This document shows, piece after piece, positions 1 through 12,800 of a stretch of 64,000 nt of DNA; position 1 is the first letter of the stretch; each line of letters opens with the position of its first letter. The notes beneath the pieces were generated by a model. That model was not told where the DNA came from, did no database searches, and was given only the letters and a program-made list of their open reading frames with translations. Source of the DNA: Lepisosteus oculatus. Its lineage: Eukaryota > Chordata > Actinopteri > Semionotiformes > Lepisosteidae. Position numbers and translations under genes: made by a program. Where the stretch lies: positions 4,710,501 to 4,774,500 of the forward strand of contig NC_090698.1 in NCBI RefSeq assembly GCF_040954835.1. Reading direction: 5' to 3'.

Positions 1-877
1 TGTATTAAAACACCGACTGCGTTTGCTCAATGACTCTCCCTTATCCGGTACGAGTCTGGGGAATTCGTTTTAGTGAGGGCGGACCGGGGTGACGAGGCTA
101 CCGTTTAAAGTTAGTTCCAGAAACAAAACAAAACTCGCTGCAACGTGCAAACACGACTGACCAAGGTAAATTCAACTCGGATCGCTAGCATTGGCCAGGC
201 GGGGCAGCTGTGCTCTGGGCTTTGGCGCTGCCGAACAGGAGGATGGGATGTCCCCTATCAATAAGAAGCAGAGACCAAGATTCCCTGCGATTCACTGAAA
301 GAGACACTCAGTAATTACAGAAACACCCTTCCCCATATCTAAAGGCATACGCTGCAACAATCCGTATTTGGATTATTATAACCCTTCTGCACAGAAGGCA
401 GACTGTAGCGTCATGATCAATACGCACTCTGGCGCCAAACAATTTTTGGTAAGAATTTCTCCGTTCCTGCAGTGTACTGCCCAGAATTAATAGCACGTAT
501 GAGCTGAGCAGTATTGCAATAATAAGGATACTTTCTTGGGCGGAGCGGGTGGGTCAAATCGCACAGGGGAAGGCGTGTGGACGACAACCATTTCCCTGTT
601 TCTGAAACAGGGAAGGACAGACACAAGCGTGGCGAGAGCACTTTGAATGACAGCGCGCCGGAGCCAGTAGCGCAGAAGCTTGGTCTCTCCGGCTCGCCAA
701 TCGCTGACGAGTGCAGGGGAAGGGATTTTAAAATGAATGTTTCAGGAAGTGGGTCAAAGAAACATTTTGCAGATCAAGTTGAAGTTTGAGCACCCACCGG
801 TAGCAGCACGCCTAGATATTAATATATATATATAAAAAAGTGAATCAGGGGCGATGTCGCTTAGCGACTAGTCTGAT
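1..877. other. upstream flank of SHKBP1, no gene seen
   Basis: This stretch precedes the SHKBP1 start codon and should hold its promoter and 5' UTR. I see no clear TATA box, no conserved coding exon on either strand and no recognisable repeat, only a short AT-rich run near 820-836. The transcription start cannot be placed from sequence alone. Confidence 0.5.
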
Positions 878-3871
878 ATGGCCAGCCTGACGAGAACAGG
901 GGAAATCGTCCATCTGAACGTGGGAGGAAAAAGGTAAAATAAAAATGTGATCTCCGTTCTCTGATCAGAGAGTACATCTCAGATCAGAGAATTTTGTCTC
1001 GGAGGAGATGCAATACATATCTGATATAGTGTTTGTTGCACGAATACTGTATAGTCTCTGGCGTCGGTAACAGCAGATCAGCTAATTTAATTACCGGTAG
1101 CTTCTCAAGATCTAGTTTAAGAGAAGTTTGGAATTCCAGAGAACACCCTATCTTCATTGAACTACCTCATAACGACCTCTCGAGCATCATTAAAAACGAT
1201 TTCACAAGTCTAAGAAAAAAAAAGCTTTGTTTCTTATAGCGGGATATTTTGATTCGATCCTGGACGTGAAAAAAACGTGTCAAAACATTTGTCATTTGTA
1301 TTGGCTGTAAAACAAAAGGAAATGAGGATTTGACGGAAATGACAGAAATCGAAATCTTAGCAACACCTTCAATGCATTTCCGACGATTTGACAAGTCTCG
1401 GTAAAATTTCGACCTTGTCGACAGGAGTACACAATGCAATCCTGAACGTGGTTGTGATCATACATAATGTTTTTTACTCGCTTTATTCAAGACGCACTGC
1501 ACAAACTGCAACTAGTACTTGAATGTCATGAATTGTGTTATGGTGAACCTTTTGACCGAGGGATGGATAACAATGAAAATTCAGCTAACATCAAAGCATC
1601 TTGCTTAATTCCATGTATGGGGACTACTGTGGTTTCCTGCTACAGAAATACATAGTTTCTTGTATCATTCATCCTGTTTAAGGATGAGACAGAGCACCAA
1701 AGAGGTAATTGAACTGGTTGTCCCAGAAACTCCAAAAGATTCCCACCTGAATCATTTCCATGAAAGTAAAGGTGCCTGTCGTCATGGGACTGAACCCATG
1801 AGCCTGGAGCAAGCAACTGTCAAAATTAATACCCTTCCCCTCTGGGAATTATGAAGTCTAGGTGTAGTGTGTGGTCAACATCTGTAGTGTGGAGCAGCGG
1901 ATAGGGGTCTGGACTTCTCAAGTGCTTCATCATGAGTTCAGATCCCACATGACACTGCTGTTGGCATCTTTGAGCAAACACATTGGTATGTGTCAGTGTT
2001 GCAAAATTATATCTGCCCCAGTATTAACTTTCACTTCTAATTTTCAGGTTCAGCACATCAAGACAGACTCTGACATGGGTGCCTGATTCCTTTTTTTCAA
2101 GGTTGGTGCATATTGAGATCTGTGAAACGTGTTGGAGAAGACTGGGAGACTTCTGAATGTTTCTTAACATGTTTGTTTTGTGTCTGTATTTTTAAATCAG
2201 TCTTCTGAGTGGCCGAATTTCAACCCTCAAAGATGAAACTGGAGCAGTAAGTAATGCATTTTATAATCGCCCTGAAAATATGATTAGGTGTTTCCACTAG
2301 CTGTGAATCTTTGTTTTTGTGTTTTTGCACCACAAGATTAATGTAATCACTCATTTTGTTTGTGTCTTTTAGATTTTTATTGATAGGGACCCATGCCTCT
2401 TCGCCCCAATTCTCAACTTCCTTCGCACCAAAGAACTACATCCAGGGTACAGTGCATTGAGTCTTTGTGTGTCTTTGTAACATCTCTGGGCTCAGCGTAG
2501 CGTCTTAGATCTGCATTGTCTCTTTTTGCATTTCAGTGTCCCGTAGATTTAAAAAATAAACCATGCGTTCAGAGGCTGGCCATATTGAAATTCACTTTTC
2601 CTGGAATACTTCCACTCCCAACTTACAAATCTCAGCCTTGTGTAAACCTTGGTCAAGATATCGGTATTTATTTGTCAAGCTCCATAGTGACTTATTGTTA
2701 ATGACCTGATGAACATTTATGTTGATGTTAATAATAATATACCTTGCACTTATACTGTGCTTTTCTGGACACTCCACTCAAACCGCTTTACAGGTAATGG
2801 GGATCCCCTCCACCACCACCAGTATGTACCCCCCACCTGGTTAAAGCGATGGCAGCCAGAGTGCCCCAGTCTGCTCCCCAGACACCAGCTCTCAGTGGGG
2901 AGGAGAACAGAGTGATGAAGCCAATTCATGGGTTATTAGGAGGCCATGATTGGTAAAGGCCGAGGGAAGTTTGGCCAGGGCACTGGGGTAACACCCCTAA
3001 AAAAATACTGTGGTATGAAAGCCATTCATATCACACAGCACCGTGAACAAAGCTAGCAGCTTAAAATATTCAAATACTAAAGGCTGTAAAACAGTTTTCA
3101 GAGACAACTAGCAGTACGGTTTCAGTGCATTGAAGTTCCAATGAGAGACTGCCAGAAACTGCAAGATGTATCAGTAGAGAGAAGAGGTGAGTCAGACCCC
3201 AAGAAACAGAGGGGCTATCAAGGCAGAGAGAATGCTTAGTGAGCTGCGGAGGTTTGGAGGAGGTAAGCAGATGGATGAATGATGGCTGATGCAGGGAGGC
3301 CAGCTCGGAAAGAATGGTGCTTCGGTCAGGAGCTGCCTGGGATATCCTATTTAAAAAGGGCAGGTCCTGCAGATATTTAAGCAGGAGAGAATTGGGCTGT
3401 GAAGCGCACCAGACACAGGGGCATGTGCTTGTTCAATTTTGTGCTTAGTTGGGCAGCAGCTGTATGAGCTCCATGTTGGAGACTGGTCATTTTCACATGT
3501 GTGCGCAGATATGTGTTCTGTATCAATTGACGTCTGAGCTATATCTGGGGACAGGGGTAAGGGAAGCACTTAGAGAAACAATCGGCAATTTGTAAAAACT
3601 GTTATTACACTGCCGCTGACCTGGCTTACCTGTCTTCACAGGTCTATCAACGTGCGCATGTTGATGCACGAGGCCGAGTTTTATGGAATCGCTCCTCTGG
3701 GTAAGACTTTCAGGAGTTTTCCGTGGGTAGAAAGATTCTGGAGTTTCGGAAAGCCATAGCTCCTTTCCTGTTGCTCTATTCTTTTCCCAGTTTGGAAGCT
3801 GCAGCTGTGCGATGAGCTGGATACGTCTTCCTGCGGGACGGTCCTATTCAATGGATACCTGCCTTCCCCGG
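878..3871 (+). CDS. shkbp1: SHKBP1 exons 1-6: BTB/T1 domain
   Basis: Exons 878-933, 2048-2101, 2201-2246, 2373-2446, 3642-3700 and 3791-3871 encode residues 1-123. They read [71 protein letters not shown] and [13 protein letters not shown], the signature of the KCTD3/SHKBP1 tetramerisation-type BTB domain. Exon 2 is only 54 bp and lies in a large intron, so it is easy to miss; its frame and both splice sites fit. Confidence 0.95.
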
Positions 3872-6800
3872 GTAAGAAGCGTTGTCAGACTCTGGTTTTG
3901 GATTCTCACGTTTGGTGAGCCGAGCATCTTCCTATAGTCAGGCCTTGCTTTTGCCTTCTAGTTTACTTGAGACACAGAATTCAGGTTGAGAGGGCATCCC
4001 AGTGTTGATTTTGATTGGTCTGCAGGAAGTTGGACACACACGGTATGGCAGGTCACCTGAGGTTTGGAAAGACCTCTCAGCATGAGGAACAGGTGCAGAT
4101 GGTGAATAACTAAAGCCTCGCTAAGACAAGCAGCCTGGTTATTGAGCCTCATGCAGAAGGCTGGTACCATGCCAGTGGGTGAAACCTCTGCCAGGCTTCA
4201 GGAGGTCTGACCTTTGCATTTTGTCATGCTTGCCTTGAGCTCTCTTGAGCTCTTCTCCGTCTCCTTCCCTCCCACCCTACAGTGTACCCGGCCAAGAGGA
4301 GGAACAGGCATAGTGTGGCGGGCCCACAGTTTGTCAGCGGGCGCCCAGGTCCCACGGAGAGGGTGCCAGTCAGGAGAAGCAACACCATGCCACCCAATCT
4401 GGGCAACGCAGGGATTCTGGGAAAAATGCTGGAGGAGAGGCCTCCTGGTAAGGCTCATCTAGAGCAGTGGCTTCCAGCCAATGGTATGCTGAGTTATGGC
4501 AGTACGCAGTAGCCTTACCACTGGCACCAGTTCACCTGTGGTTATTTCCCCATCAGGGAGTCACATTCAATCACGTCATGTGAGCACACTTCAGTCCCGT
4601 TTGTGCACTGCTCTATTCCCAAGACAATTCCTTTTCCGTTCTCCAGGGCAGTCCGTCGATCCTGGAATGGTCCGCATAGTGTGTGGCCATCATAACTGGA
4701 TTGCTGTAGCTTACGCCCAGTTTGTGGTTTGCTACAGGTAAGAGCCAGTACACGCATTATTCTGTTCTCCGAGAACCAGCTTCTTTACCCTGACCTGGTA
4801 TCACGCGTGGCTTTTAAAAACATCTTTTAATTTCTTTTAAAATCAAAGAACTGCTCGCTGCCCAAATCTTTTGTGGTCAGATGAATCCGGCTGATAACTA
4901 AAACTTTGTATAATTCCTTTTTACTCTCGAGTGTCTCAGGGCAGTTTTCTTTGCTTTGCTTTTCTTTTCATACTTCCGTCATATAAATGACAATTGTGTG
5001 TCCTGTTGTACAGCTTTTTGAGAGTTGTGAAAAGCTCAGCGTAATGCATGACAGGCCAGGTATTGTGCTGGGATTGCATCGGAGGTAGGGCTGCATACCA
5101 GTGCAGTTCACAACCAGAAGTGGATTAATTCCATCATACAATGGCTGCTTTTGACAAACCAATGCTTACTCACTTTTAAAAACATTTCCATTAGTACAAA
5201 ATTCACCCTTTAAAAATAGTAATTTCTTTAGCTTTGGAAGTGTCCTATTGAATATGCAGGTACCAGAGGCTTTCCAGAGTGTCACAGGCTCACACTAGCC
5301 AGCACTTTCATGCGTCAGTAAACAAAACGTCAATAGCCCTGATGCGACAAAGACGGCGCTCGAGGTGCTCGGCGTCACAGGAGTGTGTTCTCGTTGCGGG
5401 TGGGGGCCAGGGTGAAGGAGTTCTCCGGGTGGCAGCAGGTGTTCACCAGCCCGCGGCTCGACTGGGTGATCGAGAGGGTGGCCCTCAACGCCAGGGTGAT
5501 GGGCGGCTCCCTGGGCGACAACGACAAGATGGTGGCCGTGGCGTCCTGCAACGAGATCATCCTGTGGGCCATCCAACCGGATGGCAACGGCAGCGAGATC
5601 GGTGAGCCGCCGGCGGACTAGGGCCATTCTTGCGCCAAGTGAGATTTCCCTTTGCCTCCCCGTTGTCCACGATCCCGAAAGAAGATGAAGGCACATCTTC
5701 GAGATCTTTGTCACTCACAAACCTGTGCTTTGTTCGTGGGTGTCCAGTAGGAATAAAAAAAACCATGAATCAGAAAGGCTCTTTCAAGCATTACTTTAAA
5801 CTTGGAGATGACCAGATGGGTTAGGGTTTTGATCTCATGTGGACTTAGTCTTAAAAATATTGCCCTTTGTTCTCAGATTTGCCCATAAAGGTTTCTTCTT
5901 TCTGAGACTGAAGAGTAGACTCGTTCCTCGATACCGTTTAATTAAAGTGAAGGTACGAAGTGAGTGGTGTGACCTCTGATCGAAGACGTACGCTTGGTCC
6001 CTCCCAGGTGTGTTCAGCCTGAACGTTCCTGTGGAGGCCCTCTTCTTCGTGGGGAACCAGCTGATCGCCACCAGCCACACGGGGAAAGTGGGCGTGTGGA
6101 ACGCGGTGACCAAACACTGGCAGGTACGAACAGGAGAAAAAAGGGCTAAGCAGGCTTTCCTAATCATTAGGAAAATCAATCATTTTCCTAATCAATCCAG
6201 GTGGATGCTGCACACTGGTGGTGGAGTGTCCAGAAAAGCACTGTGTAACTGTAAGCCATTATTAGCAATTATTATGAGATTCAACCGATTGCTGGCTTGT
6301 CAAAATGCCAGCAACCAAATTGACAAGACAGACCTGCTTTTGGTGCAGCATGAGAACAGAACTAAACGTTCCTCTGTTACGCTGCAGTGCAATGGCTGGC
6401 GGAAGTCCAAGCGCAAGACTAGGGGAGGCTCTCTAGGCTTGTCGGAGCAGCTCGGAAAGAGAACGGCTGCGTGTCGTGATCAGGGAGAGGCGAAGCAGGC
6501 AGATTGGGAAAGGCTGGTGACAGGAATATGTAGAAGGGTGGGCGAAGGGTGGAGGAAAACGCTGCCTCGCTGGCAGCAGTGAAGAAGGCGAAGACGGAAG
6601 TGCCTTTGAACATGACAGTGGAATACTGGAGAAAATTAAGGGAAGCGGTTAGCGGATTGAGTCTACAGGAGGCTGGAGCTAGCAGGCAGAGATGATGGCA
6701 AGCGTCTGCTGAAACAGTGCTCTGAGGATTTGGGGAAGAAAACGTTCTTCTATGTCTTGGCCAGAGTGATCGCTAGTTAGATCGCTGTCAGAGCACTGAT

Positions 6801-9800
6801 CAGCGCAGAAAGCTGTCTTTAAACAGCCAGGCTAATGAGCTGACTGAGGCCTTGATGGACTGCCTGATTGACAGGTTGTTGGACGAATCGAGAGGTGTCC
6901 GATCTCGTGCGCGCGGGGTCCGGGGGAAGGCCGTGAACTGGTGTGAATGATGGTGTTGCCCTGGCAACAGCAGGATGCGAGTCCATCCCGGCCTGAGCCT
7001 GACATCCTCAATTCTCTTTCATATCCAACTATATCGTATCCAAGCATCATAGAAAGCTGCCAGCCTGATGAGCTCTCGGTTGCTTCTTTTCCAGTTAGCT
7101 TCCTCAAAGTGACCCATTGCAGTTAGATCTCTTACAAACTACAAACAGCCAACAGTTCGCATGGATATTGAGACAGCATAATGGAACTGCTTTGTACTGT
7201 ATAATGTGTTGATTTTTTCCCCTTGCATTTTTAGAACCAAGACGTCGTTCCCATTAATAGCTATGACACAGCTGGTTCTTTTCTCCTTTTGGGATGCAAT
7301 AATGGATCGATTTACTATATAGGTAAGTCAGGTTCTGTGTGGGCCTGGTTGAAGATTCTGCAACAAAATTAAACCCTTTTACAGATTCGTACTCCATTTG
7401 ACAGAGCTGTAACACCATGTTGAATTCAAGCAAGAGGCTTGTGGCTCTCTTTAGGTAACAATAGGTACAGTATAATTCTATTTTTCCAGTATCAAAACTT
7501 TTCTTTTATAAAACAAAGCCGAAAAGGAACTGCGAGGGATTATTCTGTTTAAGTGTAATTGGTATTGGCCTGAAAACGTTTCATGGAGGAACTGAGGTCT
7601 GCTTTCGCTCCCACCAGATGTGCAGAAGTTTCCCCTGAGAATGAAAGACAATGACCTCCTGGTGACTGAGCTCTACCGTGACCCCTCAGAAGATGCCATT
7701 ACTGCCCTCAGTGTCTACCTCACGCCCAAAACAAGTATGTCCTCCTTCCTTCAGAATTTACGTGTGCGATGTCTGCAGGCAACAAGCAGAGACAAATTCA
7801 ATAATGTACACTTCCATGTTCTACTGGGTATCCACCCCCTCCCCAAACAATTTGTGTTCAGATCCCATTTTTTTATTCACACAGAAGTTATTTACATTTT
7901 GGTTTCTCTTGGGATTTCGGTTTTCAGAACCAGATCTAAGAAATCTACAGGTGTTTGCATGTCAAGTTGCAGCAGTATGTGAAAACAGATATCGGTTTAA
8001 TATTCAACTGCGGGCAGATCTCTCACCGGGTGGTAAACAGACTAGAAGGGGTGTTTACTCACGGGGGACAGTACAGTATATGGTTGTTAATTTTGTTATA
8101 CCTTTATTATACCTGCCCAATCTGGAGTCAGGAAACTGAAAGACCTATCCAAATGCTCACTTGACTCCACCACCTGTCAGAACTCCACGTCAATTCGGCT
8201 ACAGGCTTTATAGTGCCTTATCGGTGAGTGAGAACTGTTGAAGGAGTGAGGTCACTGCAGGCTGAGCCCCTCTGAAGTCCTATGGGATAGCGCCTGGATT
8301 AGATTTAAGTTTCCTGTCGGTCCAGTCGGATTCGGGTCGTCAGCAGTGCTTTGCCTTTGCCCTGGCAGGCGACAGTGGGAATTGGATCGAGATAGCCTAT
8401 GGAACCAGTTCGGGCATGGTGAGGGTGATTGTGCAGCACCCCGAGACTGTGGGCTCTGGACCTCAGCTCTTCCAGACCTTCTCCGTCCACCGCAGCCCGG
8501 TCACCAAGATCATGCTGTCTGAGAAACACCTGACCTCAGGTAGGCTTCTCCCTGTTCAGGAAACTGAGAAGGTCCCATTGCATAGCAGTGCGTGGTCCAT
8601 TCCAGATCTTGCAGGCTGCAGGCTCTTGTGCAATTCGAACTAAAGCTGCGGTGCATCACCTAGGTAGGATCTGCACGTCAGAGATTAAAGAAGTGTCCTT
8701 TGCTATATGCAAAGCATTCTGGGATGCCACCAGGATGTCAAGTGCTACAGAAATACTAGGCATCGTTTTCTTACTAATGCAAGGATTTAAATGACTATTC
8801 AGTGCGGTGTTTTGGGTTTGACAGTGTGCGCCGACAATAACCACGTTCGCACCTGGACGGTGACCCGTTTCCGAGGAATGATTTCCACGCAGCCCGGCTC
8901 CACGCCGCTCTCGTCCTTTAAGATCCTGGCCCTGGAGGACATCGACGGGCACGCAGGCTGCAGCGCGGGCACAGATATAGGCGAGTGGCGGACGTCCGCT
9001 TTGCTCCTTCGGATCTGCTGTATTTGTCCCTTAAAGCAGGACCACCTGAAAGAACAGGACACTGGAAGGCTCGCTGGCCGGGTCTCCCTAGCTGGCTGTG
9101 CTGAAAGGCAGCATTCAGTTTAATCCTGCGCCATTCTCTCTGTCCGGCCCATCGAAAGCCACTGCAATACGTAATTGCCTACTAGTCACTGAGCAGATGC
9201 TTATATTTAACCTGACTGAGCGTCAGGAATTGCTTGCATGTGGAAGGAGATCTGGTTCCCACTGGAGCTCAGCAGGAGTGCAGTTTCCGCTGGCACTGCT
9301 AGGACCCCAACAGGCTGTGCTTTTCGGTTGCAGGGCCCTACGGGGAGCGAGACGACCAGCAGGTTTTCATCCAGAGGGTGGTGCCGGACACTGACAAGGT
9401 CTACGCCCGGCTGTCTTCCAATGGCAAAAGGTGAACTGGCGTCTCCTTTTCTTCCCCTGCTTGTTGCTCTCGGACTGGGCCCCCAGCACTCAGTGCTACT
9501 CAGCATGGGTGGAACAGGCAGCGAGCTCCTCGCACCCACGCCCTCCTGCCGCGAGGGTCTCGGCAACACTGCACACCCACATCCCGTCGGGACAGCCCCT
9601 GTCGCTCTGAGGCGCCCAACACGTTATTCAGTTGTGGCTCCTACTGTTGTAGCCAGTGAACATGTCCGGAAATATCCAGATGGATATGAAAAAGCAAAAC
9701 ACGTATGGGATATCTGAAGAGCCAGGGAATTACAATGGCTTGTAGCAGCCTCTGAAAGGGACAAATAGAAGTGCATTTAATGTCGAGAAAAGGAGGCACT

Positions 9801-12800
9801 TTACACAAAGGGTTGTGGGAGTATGGAACAGGTTACTCACCCACTTTGTTGAACACCCAGGCTTCTTTCTAAAAAATGTCTGGCTGAGAGCTTCAGATTA
9901 ATTAGCTAGTAACTACCACATGGGCTACAACAGCCGAATGGCCTCTTCTCACCTGTGGCTGCTCTTAGGCTCAATTACCTGTACACCCGCCAGTCTGCAG
10001 GGTGTATCCTGGCCTACAAGGAAGACACTGGTAGGATCCCACAGAGTGAACACATTCCTGCCCAGGACAGACCGGTGGGTTCTCACACTTTCCGATGGGA
10101 TGGGTCCGATGATATTTCCAAACCACGCAGGACACCACCAGACCCCCCTTTCAGGCTACTCCTGCTGCTCGGGGAGGCCCAGCGTGTTATTTGGTGGCTG
10201 ATTCTGACATTGTGTTCACTGTACGTATAGCTCGAAGTGAAACTGCTATCCAGTGCCTTCCACTGAGCAGGGCATTTCAATGCGCGGTCTCCGGTCCGTT
10301 TCGGACCCGTCTCCCCCAGGGTCTGCGAGGTGCGCTCGGTGGATGGCACGGCCATCACGGCCTTCGTGGTGCACGAGTGCGAGGGCTCCAGCCGCATCGG
10401 CTCGCGGCCACGCCGCTACCTGTTCACCGGCCACGCCAACGGCAGCATCCAGATGTGGGACCTGACCACCGCCATGGAGGTCGCCGGCCGGACCGACACC
10501 AAGGGTGGGCGGAGTCGCTGATCTAGACACACCAGATGTACAGCCACAGCTGGCAGAGAGGCAGGGGTGCCATACACAATGTTTCAAATAATAATATCGC
10601 GCTTTTCTGGACACTCCATTCAAACTGCTTTACAGGTAATGGGGATCCCCTCCACCACCACCAGTGTGTACCCCAACCTGGGTGATGCGATGGCAGCCAT
10701 AGTGCACCAGTACTCTCCCCACACACCAGCTCTCAGTGAGGAGGAGAGCAAAGTGATGAAGCCAGTTCAGAGAGGGGGATTATTAGGAGGCCATGATGGT
10801 TTGAGGCCAATAGGAAATTTGGCCGGAACACTGGGGTAACACCCCTACTATTTTTGAGACACATCCTGGGATTTTAAATGACCACTGGGTGTCAGGACCT
10901 CAGTTTTACAGTGCTTCTCATCTGAAGGACAGAGCCTTTTTTACAGTATAATGCTCCCGTCACTGTAATGGGGCATTACGACCCAGACAGACCGCAGGGT
11001 GAGCGCCCCCTACTGGCCCCACTAACCTCTTCTGGCAGCAACCTCAGCTTTCCCAGGGGGTCTCCCATCCAGGTACTGGCCAGGCTCACAGCCGCTGAGC
11101 TGCAGTGGGCTGCTAATTGTGAGTTTCAGGGTGACGTAGCTGCTGGACGAGTGATATATATGGTATGTATTTACTCAACAGAAAAAAGGAGACTTTGAGA
11201 ACATTGCATCTGTAGTGGTGTTGGTAGGCCAGTAGGTGGCGCTTTTCCTCCGGAACAGAACTTGCAAGCCAGTATGGTGACATGGGACATGGTGATGCTC
11301 TCCTGCCAATAAGATGGGGAACCGAGCTGTTAAGTGCTTTTGTCCTCAAAGCTCTATTAAAAACACACCACACTATATGAGCCATTTACTCCGCATCACC
11401 ACCAACTCTAGAACGAGCTTCTGTAGCAGTGTGCGAACAGAAAACTGTTCTAAACCCCGGTTCCAAACACTTCGTTTTTCATTAAACTGGAATTTTACCG
11501 ACAGAGGAAAGCATAACGGTACACGTTTTAAACTCTGATCAGGACGCTGAGTCACACTGCAATGCATTTTTAAATTAAAGGAGCAATGCGGTGCTGAAAC
11601 ACAGCAATTATACGTCTAGACTTTTAAAAACACTAAATAGACTGGATCCAGTCCTCATCTGATGCGTTTTTAATACCTCTCAGTATACATTAAAATTGGG
11701 GTTCATTTCCTGTACAGAGGAGTTAAGATGTCAGAGATAACAGCCCTGGGAGGCAGACGGTACAGCGTCAGGGGGCAGATCCATTGCTCCGTGAGCTGGA
11801 CCCTGCACCCCAGCTGGGCCTGAGAGCCCCAGGAATGCAGCAGTCTGATGCCTTCTCTCCCGGCTTGGTGTTGTAGCTTCCGGTGGCCCCACGGAGGAGG
11901 AGCTCCTCCGGCTGCTGGACCAGTGTGACCTGGCGCTGACCCGCACGCCGGACATAAGCCCCGCTGCCTCCTTCGCCCACACTGCCAACCCCCGCGCCTC
12001 CACCTGCAGGTAGGTCCCTCAGCTCTCGGGCTGGGCCCCCCGGCATGGGGCCACGTGCCCCAGCGGCACAGAGAATACAGCAGCCCCGCAAGGGGGAGGC
12101 GTGTTGCATCACTGTCTGTTTCAGGTTTCACATGCAGTAAATGAATTTAAACCCTCACTCCAAATATGTGTTGGAGCACTTTTGAGATTAACACCAGCAA
12201 TTCACAGAACACAGTGCTTGGTGTTGTACACAAGTAGAAAGTGAATGTTAAAAACTGATCATGTAGTCATCTTACAATCACAACTGCTGAAGACGCGTAC
12301 AGATGTCTGTTCTGGCTAGCTCCGTTTTGGTGCTTCTTCTCTGATGAGGACATCCATCAAGGTTTTTTTTGTGGGGTTTCTTCTCGGCAGCCTCCAGTCT
12401 CAGTCGAGCGACACTTCCCGGGATCGGGGCGCAAGAGGCTTCGGCCCCCTCCTGGGCACGCTCCCGCGCCAGCCCCCTCCCGCGGCCCTGAGCAAGCCCC
12501 TGGGCGCCGGGGGGGCTGGGCTGGCCGTGCACCCCCAGGTAGCCATCAGCCAGGCCTCCCTGAGCAGCGCAGGCAGCCCGCACAGCGCCGAGGCCCGCGC
12601 CAGGAGGCCGGAGAGGTGGGACCCCCTGCCGGCGCCCAGGCGGGGCAGCTTCGTGGAACGCTGCCAGGAGCGGGCCAAGAGCACCGATTACGCCAACATG
12701 GACGCCCGGAGGAGCCTGGCGGCCTCCAGCGATCTGGAGGCCAGGCTGGCCACGAGGACCCCCCCCCTCTCCTCGGCCCCCCTACGGAAGACCCCCTCCC

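Noticed and set aside
6010-6582. 190-codon ORF starting in SHKBP1 exon 10 and running on
   Set aside because: Only the first part (to 6123) is exon. The rest is intron read-through after a good GTACGA donor, and exon 11 continues the conserved protein.
12344-12390. Upstream extension of the last SHKBP1 exon frame (MRTSIKVFF...)
   Set aside because: It is intron 17 sequence, including the polypyrimidine tract and CGGCAG acceptor. The frame joins correctly only from 12391.
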